A DNA stretch of 64,000 bases from Silene latifolia (lineage: Eukaryota > Streptophyta > Magnoliopsida > Caryophyllales > Caryophyllaceae): contig NC_133537.1 in assembly GCF_048544455.1 (NCBI RefSeq), positions 67,648,134 to 67,712,133 of the forward strand, read 5' to 3'. Positions 23,960-36,300 of the stretch are shown here, in pieces. The position numbers were made by a program, and so were the translations under genes. Position 1 is the first letter of the stretch, and every line of letters starts with the position of its first letter. A model generated the notes under the pieces. The model saw only the letters and a program-made list of their open reading frames with translations, was not told the origin of the DNA and did not search any database.

Positions 23960-24856
23960 AACACTGACCCCCCCCCCGGATGTCAGTGGGGTGGGTTTTG
24001 GCGAGTCTCCCCCACAATCGCCCCACGTGGGGCAGGTGCGGTTAAAAATTTGACGGGTGCTGCAGTGGGGCAGAGATGGAAATCAAAAGTGTTATCCGCC
24101 GCGGGTCGTGCTGCGGGTATCACGTGATACCCGCCCATACCCACCCCGCCTTGCATTTCCCCGCCCCACTTATACCCGCCTTACTCATCTCCGACCCAAT
24201 TATACCTAGCTAAATTTATATAATAACTATACTATAAACAATAAAATAAAAATTAATAACTTAAAAAAGATAAAGCCTAAACTAATGATTCATCAAACAC
24301 TCTCTACTTCCTCAATCTCCAATTCTCCATAATCCAATCTATTCAGTTTTTTTTTCTTTTTTTTCCAAGTTCCTTATTAACAATATTTATTTCATCTTTT
24401 TTTTTTTTTTCAATGATTCTTTTCTTATCTATTTAGCTATATTATGTTTGTGAAACTCTATCAATCTCTCTAATCACTTGTTTGGTAGCTTATGTTTCCT
24501 CACCCTTTTGTACTCAAGTCACTACTCATAATCACTAATATTTTTGTTTTTTTGTTTGATTTATCCAATTTTGTGTTTGTTTTTTGTTGGATTTGTAATA
24601 GGACCACGCACAATTCATGGTTTGAAAATTTCTGTACTAGTTAATTCAATATAAAATTATTCCAGATCACTCTACGGAAATTTGTATAAGTTGTACCATA
24701 CTAGTATGTTACACATTCGAGAATTATATTTAAAAAAAATTAGGAGGGCAAAAGTAATTTGGCGGATCAAGGAGTACCCACGAGCCGTGGGCCGGGTTTG
24801 AAAAGTTCCACCCGGAGGGGTCGTGGAGCGGGTGTGGGTACACATATTGTTCGCGG
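23960..24856. repeat. Unclassified repeat with G/C-skewed ends and AT-rich centre
   Basis: The left part (23965-24200) is rich in CCCGCCCCAC and ATACCCGCC words, and the right part (24775-24860) in GGGTGYGGGT words in the opposite sense. An AT-rich middle (24205-24770) lies between. This resembles plant hAT-type MITEs with GGGTGCGGG subterminal repeats, but I could not find terminal repeats or a target duplication. No ORF is supported. Confidence 0.35.
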
Positions 24857-25131
24857 ATGCGGGTGCGGAATTATGGAGTTGGATATGGAACTGTCCAACG
24901 TTGGGTTCAGGCAGGTATGGTAAAAAAGCATACCAATGCAATACACCCAAGCCTAACTGATTCAAACAAACTAGAAAGGCTCACTTTTTCTCTTGCATCA
25001 ACATTTGTTGACATGACTCAAAACAAAATCAAGTTCAAAGAAATGTCATAACAAGTTCAGATGGACGAGAAATAGTTCTACATAACTAGAACAACGGAGC
25101 GATACTACATTATCCAGGAGGAGGATGTGTC
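24857..25131 (+). pseudogene. Mariner-like transposase, N-terminal and first catalytic part
   Basis: The plus strand reads a helix-turn-helix-like segment (YGTVQRWVQAG, KKHTNAIHP) and SNKLERLTFSLAS. After a TAA at about 25049 it continues with MDEK, a TAG where the family has Trp, then FYITRTTERYYIIQEED. MDEK carries the first catalytic Asp of plant mariner-like transposases. The reading runs straight into the target duplication GTGTC of element A at 25127-25131 and resumes at 58452, 33 kb away. Both stops make it dead. Confidence 0.75.
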
Positions 25132-26462
25132 TGTAACACCCCCATATACCAAGGTGCCTTACCAAGGACCACCCTAACATGAGAAACTGTTACCATCTCG
25201 GTTGCCCGAGGCTAGTATATTAAAAGTAACCATTCCAAAACATTTATTAAAGTATAAAATTAAATGTTTACATTGTCTCAAAACAAAACCAAAAGAAGTG
25301 TATATGAATCTCAATAAAACTGAAACCAAAACAGCTAAACGCGTAATAGCAGAAGCTAGACTCGAAGTGATGACATCCCATCTCGTCCTCGTAGCTAAAG
25401 ACGGCCATCACCTGTCATAATCTGCTCGCCATCCCCGAATGGATCACCACAGATTTACAAAACAACAACGGGGTCAGTTCACTGCATAATTAAGATAAGC
25501 AAAATATAACAATTTCGATGACAACTATTCCCCATTCTCAATCATGTCACATAACTGACTACACACTTAAGTGTGTAGTCTTGTCAGATTATTGCCGCAA
25601 TAGATTATCCACACAGCCAGTGGGGGACCGCAGCCTTACCCACCTAACCCCCGCTCATCGCAACGAGCAATAACTCATGTTCCTTAATGTGCGCATCCTC
25701 TCTTATGGCGGGTTCCACAAGGGGCTAATCAAGGGCATGAAGCCACTCCCGCAAGTGACTCCACTCAGCCGAGGACGCACCTCACAATCATAGCCAATCC
25801 ACCACAACTCCATTACTCCAGAATACAATCAACCACAATACTTATCATATTAATTAAATCACAACATCACATCTTAAATCAATTATGGAATCAACTGAGT
25901 AGGGAAACCCTATCTTAGCACAGATCCGATTATGAGTCAACAAAGGAAGCTAGAATTGCTCTTCTACAAATTCTCCACCTAACAACAATCACAATAATCC
26001 AATCACAACATGCAAAACATATCTTTTCCCAATTTCCAATACTAGGGTAAAACTCTAAAAGACAAAACTGACAAAAGTATAAGACTAGTGACCTACCGAC
26101 GCAATCGACGCAATAGAGAAAAGAACAAGGACTTACGAACAATCTACGATCTTGGGAGAGATTAGAGATTATTAGAGTACGTGGAAATGTTTTAGGTTTT
26201 GGTAAAAATGAAAAGTGAAACTGTTAATCATAATTTATAACTCTAATCATCTTTAATCAAACCGCGGAAATAATTCCCGTCAGACCGGATATTCGGTCGA
26301 GTATTGAGAATACTCGGCCGAGCATTCCTTACTCGGTCGAGTATTACCATAGTCGACCGAGTATTCCTGGACAGTAGCTTGACCAGAAACACACGATGCA
26401 TTACTCGGCCGAGTAAGCCCTATTCGGCCGAGTAACAGGACTTAGAAAAACGTGGTATTACA
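25132..26462 (-). repeat. Element A 3' LTR
   Basis: 1331 bp, from TGTAACACC to GTGGTATTACA. It is highly similar to 57156-58446 but about 40 bp longer. The difference is two extra copies of the ACTCGGYCGAGT palindrome in the block 26290-26365. A second pair of palindromes lies at 26403-26433. Confidence 0.95.
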
Positions 26463-26545
26463 GTCTTCCCTCCTTAAAAAGAACTTCGTCCCCGAAGTTC
26501 ATACCATACTCAAAACAAAACAAACCAACACAACACTAACTGCTC

Positions 26546-26607
<62 letters not shown>

Positions 26608-26814
26608 CTCCAAATATACATGACAAAACACTCAACTCAAACTCAAAAGATGACAAAACATAGCTATGTTAACCCCAACTAACCCAAAAACAAGCATGCG
26701 ACCATCTTCTACCCCCTTAAAAGACAACGGTTACGTCCCCGTAACCAAACATACCTGATCGAAAAGGTGAGAAAAACGTTCTCTCATCGACTTCTCTGGT
26801 TTCCAAGTGGCCTC
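26463..26814 (-). other. Element A 3' untranslated region: purine tracts, hairpins, CAA repeat
   Basis: On the minus strand a polypurine tract (AAGGAGGGAAGAC) abuts the 3' LTR. It is preceded by the perfect hairpin sequence GAACTTCGTCCCCGAAGTTC (26481-26500). A second hairpin, GGTTACGTCCCCGTAACC (26729-26746), is likewise followed by AAGGGGGTAG. Between them lies (CAA)n at 26545-26606. The same module recurs in element C. Confidence 0.75.
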
Positions 26815-27141
26815 CTACATATTATGATTAGTCCAAAGTACCTTTAGTAAGACGGTCTCACCGTTCCTTGTCTTGCGCACTTTCCGGTTTAAGATCTTCC
26901 TGGGAACCTCCGCATAAGTTAGAGACTCATCTAGCTCTATGTTCTCAACCTCAAGCACGTGTGATGGATCACTCACATACTTCCGGGGTTGCGAAACATG
27001 AAACACGTTGTGGACTTGGTCCAGCGATGGTGGTAAAGCCAGCCGATAAGCTACTTCACCTATGCGTTCTAGGATCTCATACGGGCCGATAAACCTCTGG
27101 CTCAACTTCCTTTTCTTGCCGAACCTCATCACCCCTCGCAT
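26815..27141 (-). pseudogene. Element A integrase C-terminus and chromodomain
   Basis: 108 codons. The GPY/F-type integrase C-terminal segment (KLSQRFIGPYEILERIG, LDQVHNVFHVSQ) is followed by a chromodomain core (ILNRKVRKTRNGETVLLKVLW) that in chromoviruses guides integration to marked chromatin. It stops at TNHNM, before the last chromodomain helix. A single TAG at 27142-27144 separates it in frame from the integrase core, so this is one nonsense-split protein. Confidence 0.88.
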
Positions 27142-27144
27142 AGG

Positions 27145-27869
27145 TTACACTTTCAAAAGGACCTTGTCACCTACTGCGAACTCAATGTCCCTGCGGTGCA
27201 AATCTGCATAACTCTTTTGGCGATCTTGAGCTGCCTTCATCTTTTGACGAATCGTGCGAACTTGCTCAATCATATCGTGCACCATTTGTGGTCCTAAAAC
27301 CACTGTCTCTGCACTATCGTCCCAACGAACCAGACTCCTGCACTTCCGGCCATACAAAGCCTCAAATGGTGCCATCCCAATGCTGGTGTGATAGCTGTTG
27401 TTGTATGAAAACTCAATCAAGTCCAGCCTATCTTCCCAACTTCCACCAAAATCCATGGCACAAGCCCTCAACATATCCTTCAAAGTCTTGATAGTCCTCT
27501 CAGTCTGACCATCTGTGGCAGGATGAAAAGTTGTACTCATCTTCAAGGTCGTTCCCATCAAATCCTGCAACTCTTGCCAAAACCGTGATATAAACCTCGC
27601 ATCTCGATCTGACACTATGTCCTGTGTCACACCATGTAACCAAACCACATGCTTCCTATAATCCAAAGCTAACTATATCTTGGTCCAAGTATCCTTCATC
27701 GGAATGAAGTGAGCTGACTTTGTTAAACGGTCGACGATCACCCAAATCATATTGTTACATTGCTGAGTCCTTGGTAACCCCACGATAAAGTCCATAGAGA
27801 TCGACTCCCACTTCCACTCTGGCACCTCAAGTGACTGAATCTGACCTTATGGTCTACGTTGCTCACCCT
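27145..27869 (-). pseudogene. Element A integrase core
   Basis: The best frame (27145-27666) holds VSDRDARF with the second catalytic Asp, TFHPATDGQTERTIKTL with the catalytic Glu, and YNNSYHTSIGMAPFEALYGR. Upstream (27680-27860) SMDFIVGLP with the first Asp and [10 protein letters not shown] are readable after frame disruption. The enzyme would join cDNA ends to host DNA. The D-D-E residues are present but in different frames. Confidence 0.88.
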
Positions 27870-28121
27870 TTACTCTTGGCAAGTTAGACACTTAGCCACG
27901 AACTCGGCCACATCCTTCTTCATATTAGGCAACCAAAACTTTTTCTTTAAGTCCTTATAAAGCTTGTCACCTACTGGGTGAACTGAATAAGGAGTGCAAT
28001 GAGCCTCCGTTATGATCAACCTTTTCAAATTCGCATCACTAGGAACACACCATCTCCTATCAAAACGAACATTCCTATCTGTGTGGATAGAAAACCTCGA
28101 AATGGTGCCACTCTCTACCAT
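27870..28121 (-). pseudogene. Element A integrase zinc-binding domain
   Basis: 83 codons with the HHCC arrangement: EAHCTPYSVHPVGDKLY for the two His and KCLTCQ for the two Cys. KKFWLPNMKKDVAEFV lies between. A frame break downstream separates it from the core. Confidence 0.85.
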
Positions 28122-28154
28122 TGACTTCCACTCTTGAATCTTGGGATAAAACTC

Positions 28155-28385
28155 TTATTTCCTCTTTATGTCATCATACAAGTCCGGTTCGATCATCAAG
28201 TCCCCGATGGCATCCCTTTTTCGAATCATATGAATCCCCATCTTGGACATCTCATCCTTTAGCTTCAGCAAAGACATAACTGTACATAACGAATGTACAC
28301 TTTTCCTACTCAAAGCATCTGCCACGACATTGGCCTTACCCTCGTGATAGATGATCTCCATGTCATAGTTCCCCATCAACTCCAT
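28155..28385 (-). pseudogene. Element A RNase H C-terminal part / linker
   Basis: Begins MELMGNYDMEIIYHEGKANV then ADALSRK, the end of gypsy RNase H. It is separated from the upstream RNase H only by a TAG at about 28392-28394 (CGMR-stop-RRW), a likely Gln-to-stop change. The tail leads to the integrase domain. Confidence 0.82.
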
Positions 28386-28394
28386 CCACCGTCT

Positions 28395-29209
28395 CTATCG
28401 CATGTTCAGCTCTTTCTGTGTGTAGATGTACTTTAGACTCTTATGATCTGAAAACACCTTAAAGGTTGCCCCATAAAGATAGTGCCTCCAAACCTTTAGA
28501 GCAAAAACAACTACACCCAACTCTAAATCATGAGTAGGATAGTTCTCCTCATACGGCTTCAGCTGCCTCGACACATAAGCTATAAATTTCCCATTCTGCA
28601 TCAAAACACAACCCAAACCATTCTTTGAAGAATCAGTGTATACTTCAAAGTTCTCATTTCCCTTAGGTAGAGCTAGAATAAGAGTTATGGTCAAACGCTC
28701 CTTTAAGGTTTGGAACGCCGTCTCACAACTCTCATCCCAGTGAAATCTGGTCTCTTTCCGCATCAACGTTGTCATAGGTCTCACGACCTTAGAAAAGTCT
28801 TTCACAAACCTCCTGTAGTAGCCAGCTAAACCCAAGAAACTCCGAATCTCAGCAACATTTTTCGGTGATTCCCACTTAGTCACTGCCTCAATCTTGCTAG
28901 GATCCACCGACACACCCTCCTTAGATATCACATGACCCAGAAAAGCCACTTTTTCTAACCAAAACTCGCACTTAGATAGCTTGACATATAACTGATTATC
29001 TCGCAAAGTCTGCAGAACTAACCTCAGATGCTCCTCCTTAGTCTTAGAGTAGACCAAGATGTCATCAATGAAGACGACCAAAAACCAATCTAAGAATGGG
29101 CTGAAAATCCGGTTCATAAGATCCATGAAAACTGTTGGTGCATTCGTCAACCCAAAAGGCATCACTACATACTCATAGTGACCATATCGTGACCGAAAAG
29201 TTGTCCTAG
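28395..29209 (-). pseudogene. Element A reverse transcriptase second half and RNase H
   Basis: Starts with [20 protein letters not shown], directly continuing the RT broken at the element B insertion. It includes [11 protein letters not shown] (catalytic Asp pair), [10 protein letters not shown] and [13 protein letters not shown]. The RNase H has [30 protein letters not shown] and FSDHKSLKY. It is open for 256 codons from 29165 to the stop at 28395. All catalytic residues are kept, so this half decayed little. Confidence 0.92.
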
Positions 29210-29214
29210 GAATA

Positions 29215-30607
29215 TGATATGTCGTATTTGGTATATGATAAGAGTGGTGATTTATGAGGAGTTTTGGAAGGAAAAATGAAGTTTAGACTTGTAATTGCAT
29301 AATTTACCATTTTATTGTTTTGATATTAATTTGGAGTAATTTGGTAGAATTATGGATTAGCAAGTTTAAGGAATGTGTTGGGTTGATGTTGGTTTTTGAG
29401 ATGTGTGCTAGTATGGTTGACAAGAGAAGATGTGCAAATAAGGCCCGGTACGAGTTGATAAAATAGGCCCAAATCTCCGTGAAGCAAGACGGAAGCAAGT
29501 AGCAAGGAAAGAAAAGAAACTGCGTTTTTGGCGAAATTCCACCCGACTCGCGCGCGGGTCGCGGTTGGTCGCCCGCTCCTCAATTAGGCCAAAGACTACT
29601 TTTGTGCTTTGTTTTCCTAAACCTTATTTTATTATTATTCTTAGACTTTTTATTTGTATTACTATCTTTATTAGGTTAAGTACTTAGCTTTTGGGGTATT
29701 GCTTTATATTATTCATTCACGTATCGTTTTTAGAAAACTATCAAGAAAAAAACCCTATTGTTATTCATCAAGACTATGTGTAACTAATCCTTCATCTTGG
29801 ATTCAAGCCATTGAAGTACTCAATATCCGATTGTGAGTTTGAATGTTTTAGGTCATAATCTTGATTATTGTGAATTTCTTAGTTCTTAATTATATGAATG
29901 TTGGTTGATAATTGCTCGGTGTACAACTATTAATCGATTTCATCATTCTAATGTTAGTATTGTTAATTGAATAGGATTTATTGATTAACTTTACATTGAT
30001 AACAACTGGGAATTAATATTGAACGGGATACGTTAATACTAGTTCTTGGAAGCAATTCACATAAATTTCTAAAGTGCAACTCGATTGTATGCACTATTAA
30101 TTCTCTATCAAATCCTCTAAATTATATTGCTATTGTTGAATTAAACCTTGAACTGGATTGTTAGGGTTATTTTATAATTAGGGTTGATTAAGAACGGGAT
30201 TCGTTTTAATTAACTTTTCGTAAGGAGGATTATAATTTCATACTCACGATAGAGTAATCAAGATTAGTAGTTGAAACCGTGTTACAATGACCAATTGCTA
30301 TTGTGTATGGATATATGCTTGACTCTAAGACCTTTTAAATCATTTGATACACCGAAAGTTTTTAGCTTTATTCCTTAATTTTCTTTTGCTATTCATTTTA
30401 GTTCGTTAGAAAATCAACTCAAATTCCCCTTTTTTGTTACTACGATCTTTAATTACATTAGAGGTCGACTTTTCCTACATTATAATTTGCATAAATTGTT
30501 AATCTGATTCCCTTGGATTTGACCCTTATTTTCGCTTTACTATTGTTTAGTATTTGGATTTAAGTGATATAAATTGTTAATTTGAGGCACACGACTTTAG
30601 CCTGTCA
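29215..30607 (+). repeat. Element B 5' LTR
   Basis: 1393 bp from TGATATGTCG to TAGCCTGTCA, followed after five bases by the PBS. Positions 29422-30015 match 53960-54550 at about 95%, giving the LTR pair. A GC-rich stretch with CTCGCGCGCGGGTCGC lies near 29548-29575. Confidence 0.88.
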
Positions 30608-30612
30608 AATTT

Positions 30613-30630
30613 TGGCGCCGTTGCCGAGGA
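30613..30630 (+). other. Element B primer-binding site
   Basis: TGGCGCCGTTGCCGAGGA, one mismatch from the Athila-type PBS of element D (TGGCGCCGTTGCCGGGGA at 38176). Confidence 0.85.
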
Positions 30631-30667
30631 ATTGGCATTAATTATTTTTGTGTTTTAGTGTAGGTTT

Positions 30668-31006
30668 ATGCATAATACTCGTATTTCTAATCTGAACCTC
30701 GAGCCTTTCGATCTCGAGATTGAGCATACTCTTTTCAGGTTACGGAAGAACAAACGAGGTGCAATCGTGGCTATTCCTGAAGGCAGCGAGTTCGACGATC
30801 TACATTCTGATTCTCACAATTCGGAAATTTCTGAAGAGTCTAATAAGTCTTTTATCATGGCTGGTACTATTAAGGAACTTACTGCACCAGATCTCACCCA
30901 ACAACCTCTCTATATTACTTATCCTCCGTTGGGTGAGAATGGAACTTTTGAGTTGAAGTCGGGGTTGATTCATCAATTGCCCACTTTCAACGGTCTAATT
31001 GAAGAG
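30668..31006 (+). pseudogene. Element B gag, N-terminal part
   Basis: About 113 codons from the ATG at 30668 (MHNTRISNLNLEPF), running into FNGLIEE where element C inserted (target AAGAG, 31002-31006). The same frame resumes with DPNKH at 47681. Gag would form the particle. An acidic stretch (EFDDLHSDSHNSEISEES) precedes a proline-rich region. Confidence 0.85.
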
Positions 31007-33369
31007 TGTAACACCCCCATTTATTTAAGGGCCTGAACTAGGACTCCTCAGATAAATGACGGTGTTACCATCTCGGAAACCCGAGGCAGTAGATAACAAA
31101 GGAAAGAAACACAGTACTTTATTAAAATGTTTATAGTGAGATTACAACTGGAATTAAAACAAAGCCTCCAAAAATATGACCAAAAGATAAAGTCTGATAA
31201 AACTACTAATAAGACTAAGGTGGGCTAGGCACTAAGTCAGTCATCCAAGCTCTCTTCCCGGCCAGCTCCCATCGTCTACGAAATACTGTCAATCTGCTCC
31301 CCAATAATTGGATCATCACAGCGTATACGAATACACGTGGTCACCGCGAAGCTGAGTAGGGAAAACAATGAAACAATAAAATATGATATGCATGCTCCTC
31401 CGTCACCTCCATCTCCATCTCAACTCATATCTCATATCTCATACCCCGGACAACCCAACCATACCGATCCCCGGTAGACTATATATATCGACCGTAGCCG
31501 ATCGCCGGCTCGCTTGTTGAGGACACCAGGGCAAGTCCTACAGAACCCGCCTGGGCCTTATCACAACTCACATCGTATCTCAACATCGTCACTCCTACAC
31601 CATCCTCCAACTCCAATGCATATGAGATGCTCAACATAAATTAATGCAACACAATATATATATATAAATCATCGAATCGATAAATCATAAAATCATGCCG
31701 GTTACTCGATGTTGTGATATCATACTCAATACGATCAATTCAGTCAATCACCTTCCCATATATGAATCATAACGTAAATTAACAACCACGAATCAAGTCA
31801 ACACAATTAGACAACAACGATAATAAGTCAAGTGTTTCCCTAACTCAAAGTGCCAAACAAATCCAATTAAGTAGTTCAAGCGAGTCCAGAAAATAAAGCA
31901 ACGAATCGATTATCGATCCTTCACGAATCCGTCACCTAAAACAATTATAATATTTATAATTACTAACTACTAAATATAGAAATCTCCCAAAATAGAAGCT
32001 TTCCCGAAATACAATCCCGACACCAAACTTATGCCCAACTGATAACTAAAATAACCCGATTAGTATTTGACCCAACTTCCCAAAATAGAAGGTTACTAAA
32101 AATAGAATTTCTTAAAATAGAAACTTTCCCGTTATAGTAACTTTTCTCTTTTAACAAACCCGACTCGAAACCCGTCTTTAATTATTTAAATAACTCGGGA
32201 TTTAAATTAAATAAATTATTTAGAAGACTCGGGAACTAAATTAATTAATTAAGAATACGACCCATTACGAATTATAACGATTTAAATTATGAAAACCCGT
32301 TTCAAAACTAAAACAATTCGAATAACCCGATTAAACATGACCCACACCTTCACTCTCGCTCACACCCCACACGCGCCGCCTGAACCACCCCGACAACCAC
32401 CAGGCCAGCTCCCCACTTCAACCCAGCCACCCACAACCAAGCCCCCACTGGTCGATCGATCGCCGGCGAGTCAAACCAGGGTCAACTCAACCGCCTGGTT
32501 CACCACCGTGCCTCACCAAACACCCCCCTGTTTATCTCTTACCACCACCGCAACCAACAACCATCCCCTGCCAAACAACCACCATCCTACTCGCCGTCAA
32601 GTAGTGCACCCAGGAGTCGTGGCGCCGCCGGTTTGACCTCCCCCGAGTCCACGGTGGCGCCACCCCAAACTTAACCAATCTAACCCACCTGAAAACCCGT
32701 ATGAAACCCGTGTCTCTACCCCCTGTCGACAACACCTCCTGCCGCCATTTCCACCGCCCAAAACCACCATAACCACCACCACAACACTCGTCACTAACCA
32801 CCCTACCCCTATACCCCGTCAACAACCACCAGAAATGCCCCTATCAGACACGCAACCACCCACAAAACCCGACATCAATACTAAAACAGAGGAGATGGGT
32901 TGAACTCTTACCTTTCCTGCCGCCACAGCCGCCACCAGGGTTGCCCACGGCCGTCGACAAAAGCCCCTAGATCTTCCCTGCTGTGCCGTCAATCACCCAC
33001 AGCCACTCTCTCTCTCTCTCTCTCTATGCGTGAAAGTTGATATGGAGGCTGATGAAAGAGGGAGGCGTGTTGAGGGAGGCGGGTTGAGGGATTAGGGTAC
33101 TATTAGGTTTAGGGTTAGGGTTAGGGTTAAATGGGCTGAACATGTTATTGGGCCAACTCCAATGGGTCGAGGGTAAATGGGTTGGCTCACATTTCAATTC
33201 GTATAAACCCGTCTCAATTAACTTAGATCGATACAACGCGAGTCAAGTAAAATAATTAACGTAATTATCGACTCAACAATTAACCCGACTTAATAGTAAT
33301 ATAAAATGTATAATAACCAATACATAATAATATTCGTTTAATCGATTATATAAAATACGGGGTATTACA
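31007..33369 (-). repeat. Element C 3' LTR
   Basis: 2363 bp, TGTAACACCC to GGGGTATTACA, nearly identical to 45328-47675 apart from small indels, including a longer CT repeat (33005-33025) here. It contains a proline-rich open stretch (32289-32636) and an antisense one, present in both LTRs but without known domains. It has a telomere-like run of about 3 GGGTTA units (33108-33135) and many GAAATAGAA-type words. Confidence 0.92.
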
Positions 33370-36300
33370 GTCTTCCCCCCTTAAAATGAACTTCGTCCCG
33401 AAGTTCGCTCCCGTACTCAAACCTCAGAAGGGTATTGTATATCGTACATACGGACGTCACGCATTTCTAACACAGTTAACACACACTTTTGACACATCAA
33501 TTAAACATAACAGACACGAAATGTTACATTCTGCCCTCCTAAAAATAAACTTCGTCCCGAAGTTTAACTCATCTTCACTTAACCCAACTAACTACAACTA
33601 ATAACTACCTGAGAACACAAATGTATAACAACTAAATAATCATCTGAGAACACCGTCATCTTCCATCTAAATTCCGATCTCGAACTCAAGTAACTCAATA
33701 ACCATGGTGGTCTTTGGACCGTAAACGTAACTCGGCACAAAGGCCCCACAACTCAATACTAGTGGCCAATCTCAATCTCAATATCACTAGTTTAACTACA
33801 CTCTCCTTTTACACATCAACCAACTAACAGAAATAGGAACAAAATATATAGAACTCATTTGCATAGGTACCCCACAACGAAACATCAACTTGATCAAAAC
33901 TACAATCTACAAACAAGTGCAATATAAACATTAAGATTTTACAATCCTACCCGACTAGAAACATGGTTACGTCCTCGTAACCTCTTTTCAATTTTCGTAT
34001 GCCCATGCAACAAAATCATTATCAACCACATGTGACAGGAAGGAACACATGATAAGAGATTGCGCATCAATATTAAGGTCGAAACAAGGTTTTATTAAGG
34101 AATTAACTGATTGTCAACAAGTAACATTTATTACTAGCTCATGCTTAACTTAAAAACGCTACGTCAAACTAAAAGGACAACAAGAAAGGAACCAAGGTTT
34201 ACACGGTTTCACAACTAAACAAATTTGATGATCAATTATAGACTATGAACGAGCGAGAGCAAAATCAACAAAACAATTTAAAAAAAACTTCTCACATTTG
34301 TAAACATATCACAGGAAACAGATCTACCACTGCTATCCCTCACAATCACATGATCTTATTGACATGTCCGTACAACCATTTACTCACTCACTGGTTTAGG
34401 TCACGAATTAGGCCGATGACTTTAAGCAATCAACAACATACTCATCATTCATATTTTAAATTATCAAAATTGTTTGCACAATATCAATTCTGAAAACATA
34501 TTTCCCAATAAAAGTAACAACATATGATTTATGAAAACGACAACATTCCTTCCATATCCCTCACGTGTTTAACATCTTAGCAACCATATCATTCAATTGT
34601 GTCCAGCAACTTAGTATAATTCATTTTCAGCAAAACAAAGATATTGTATAAATAGTTTAAACATATACATTTGCCATCATATACTTTGTAGAACACTAGC
34701 TATGATAAAAAAATTAGCAACTTGAACAATTTCTCTGATTTGCATGATTGAATAATTAGGCAACTCGTAGGCTCAATTAAATGTAACTATAACAACTATC
34801 ATTTAAACCAATGCATATCATGTGAATCATCAAAGGGTTATCCTATTATAATTGTCAACATAGTTATCATAACAATCTTTATTAAAATATAATTGATAGT
34901 AACGACTCGAGAATATAGATATGCCAATTGTCGTGTTATATCAAACAGTTTCCTTTATATCACACCCATACAATTGCAAGAATCACTTTAGCATTTTATG
35001 ACATCGTAATAACGAACATATTCAATAAGGAATAACAACACCGTTTATTATCATGTTATAGGTGTAAGTCCAACTGAAATAACTTAATGCGATGACGGTA
35101 ATAAATATAACGATGGGCACACAACTCATATGAAAGACATTAGAACTCAGATGCATCCTACATGTGTGAACATTTATACATACTCATTACTACCATCCAT
35201 GTGTAAACATTTAGACATAATTATTATAATTATTCATGCGTGTATATTAGAACAATCAATTAACTTTTAACGCCATCAACCTACCAAGATATGACAATAT
35301 AGTTTTATATTTATATATATATCCGACCACTATGCAAATATGATGCACACCCAGAGACATTACAACATGCCAAATGTATATAAAGTATTCAAACAACTGG
35401 ACTCGTATAAACATTTCACCCTCGATTAAGAATCAAATTAAGCTATCCAATTTTACTCATGCTATCATGCCAACAATGTTATCAACTAAGTTTTAATTTT
35501 ATCACTTGTTAAGATATATAACTACTGAACATGCGTGCTACTATCGTCATATAAAGCATTATAAATTCACATTACTAAGGTTCATGAATTAATCAAACAA
35601 CTGTATGAAACTCAACCTAGAACACACATTTTACAAGTCATGTTTCACGTTGTAACTTTCAAAAATCACGAATAAATAACCGTTCGATTAAAACTTGATT
35701 CATATTATTTTTATAAAACACGGAGAGTTAAAAACACAGGGGAAAAAGAATTAGGTCTAAAGCACAAGAATTTCATTTTTAAAGAATTTTACAACTCAGT
35801 TGGTCCAAACAAACATGTGACAGCAATTGGTCCAAAACTTGGGTCAGTTTGCAAAACCTACCGTTTAATATAGAGACATCAAGAATTTTTCGTGGCTTAT
35901 CAATTTGAAAACATATGCGAATTTTATGATCGATGGAGTTGGAATTATGCGAAAATTATTAATACAATTTAAATGAGGATTTTTACAAAATCGTCGGTCA
36001 AAACATCACTGCACAGAAACTTCCTAACCACAACTCACTAAAATATTTATTACTCCTAATCCGTATATTATATAAGCATGAAACCAACGCCAAATGAACA
36101 CTAACTCCCAAGGTTATCTCTCATAAAATTTTCATCCATAGGCAATAAACAGAAGGAAAATGGCAGTAAGGTCAATTAAAGAGTAAAATCAAACAAAACG
36201 AGTTTCAGCACTAAGTCGTTCATTTTCTATGTTCCAAACTCTTACACCCATACTATCGATACTAACCCATCCTAACTTAAATCTCACACTGTACTTACGT

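Noticed and set aside
26452..26682. Poly-glutamine open stretch
   Set aside because: Translation of the (CAA)n repeat inside element A's 3' untranslated region.
33108..33135. Interstitial telomere
   Set aside because: Only about three GGGTTA units, present identically in both LTRs of element C and therefore part of the LTR.
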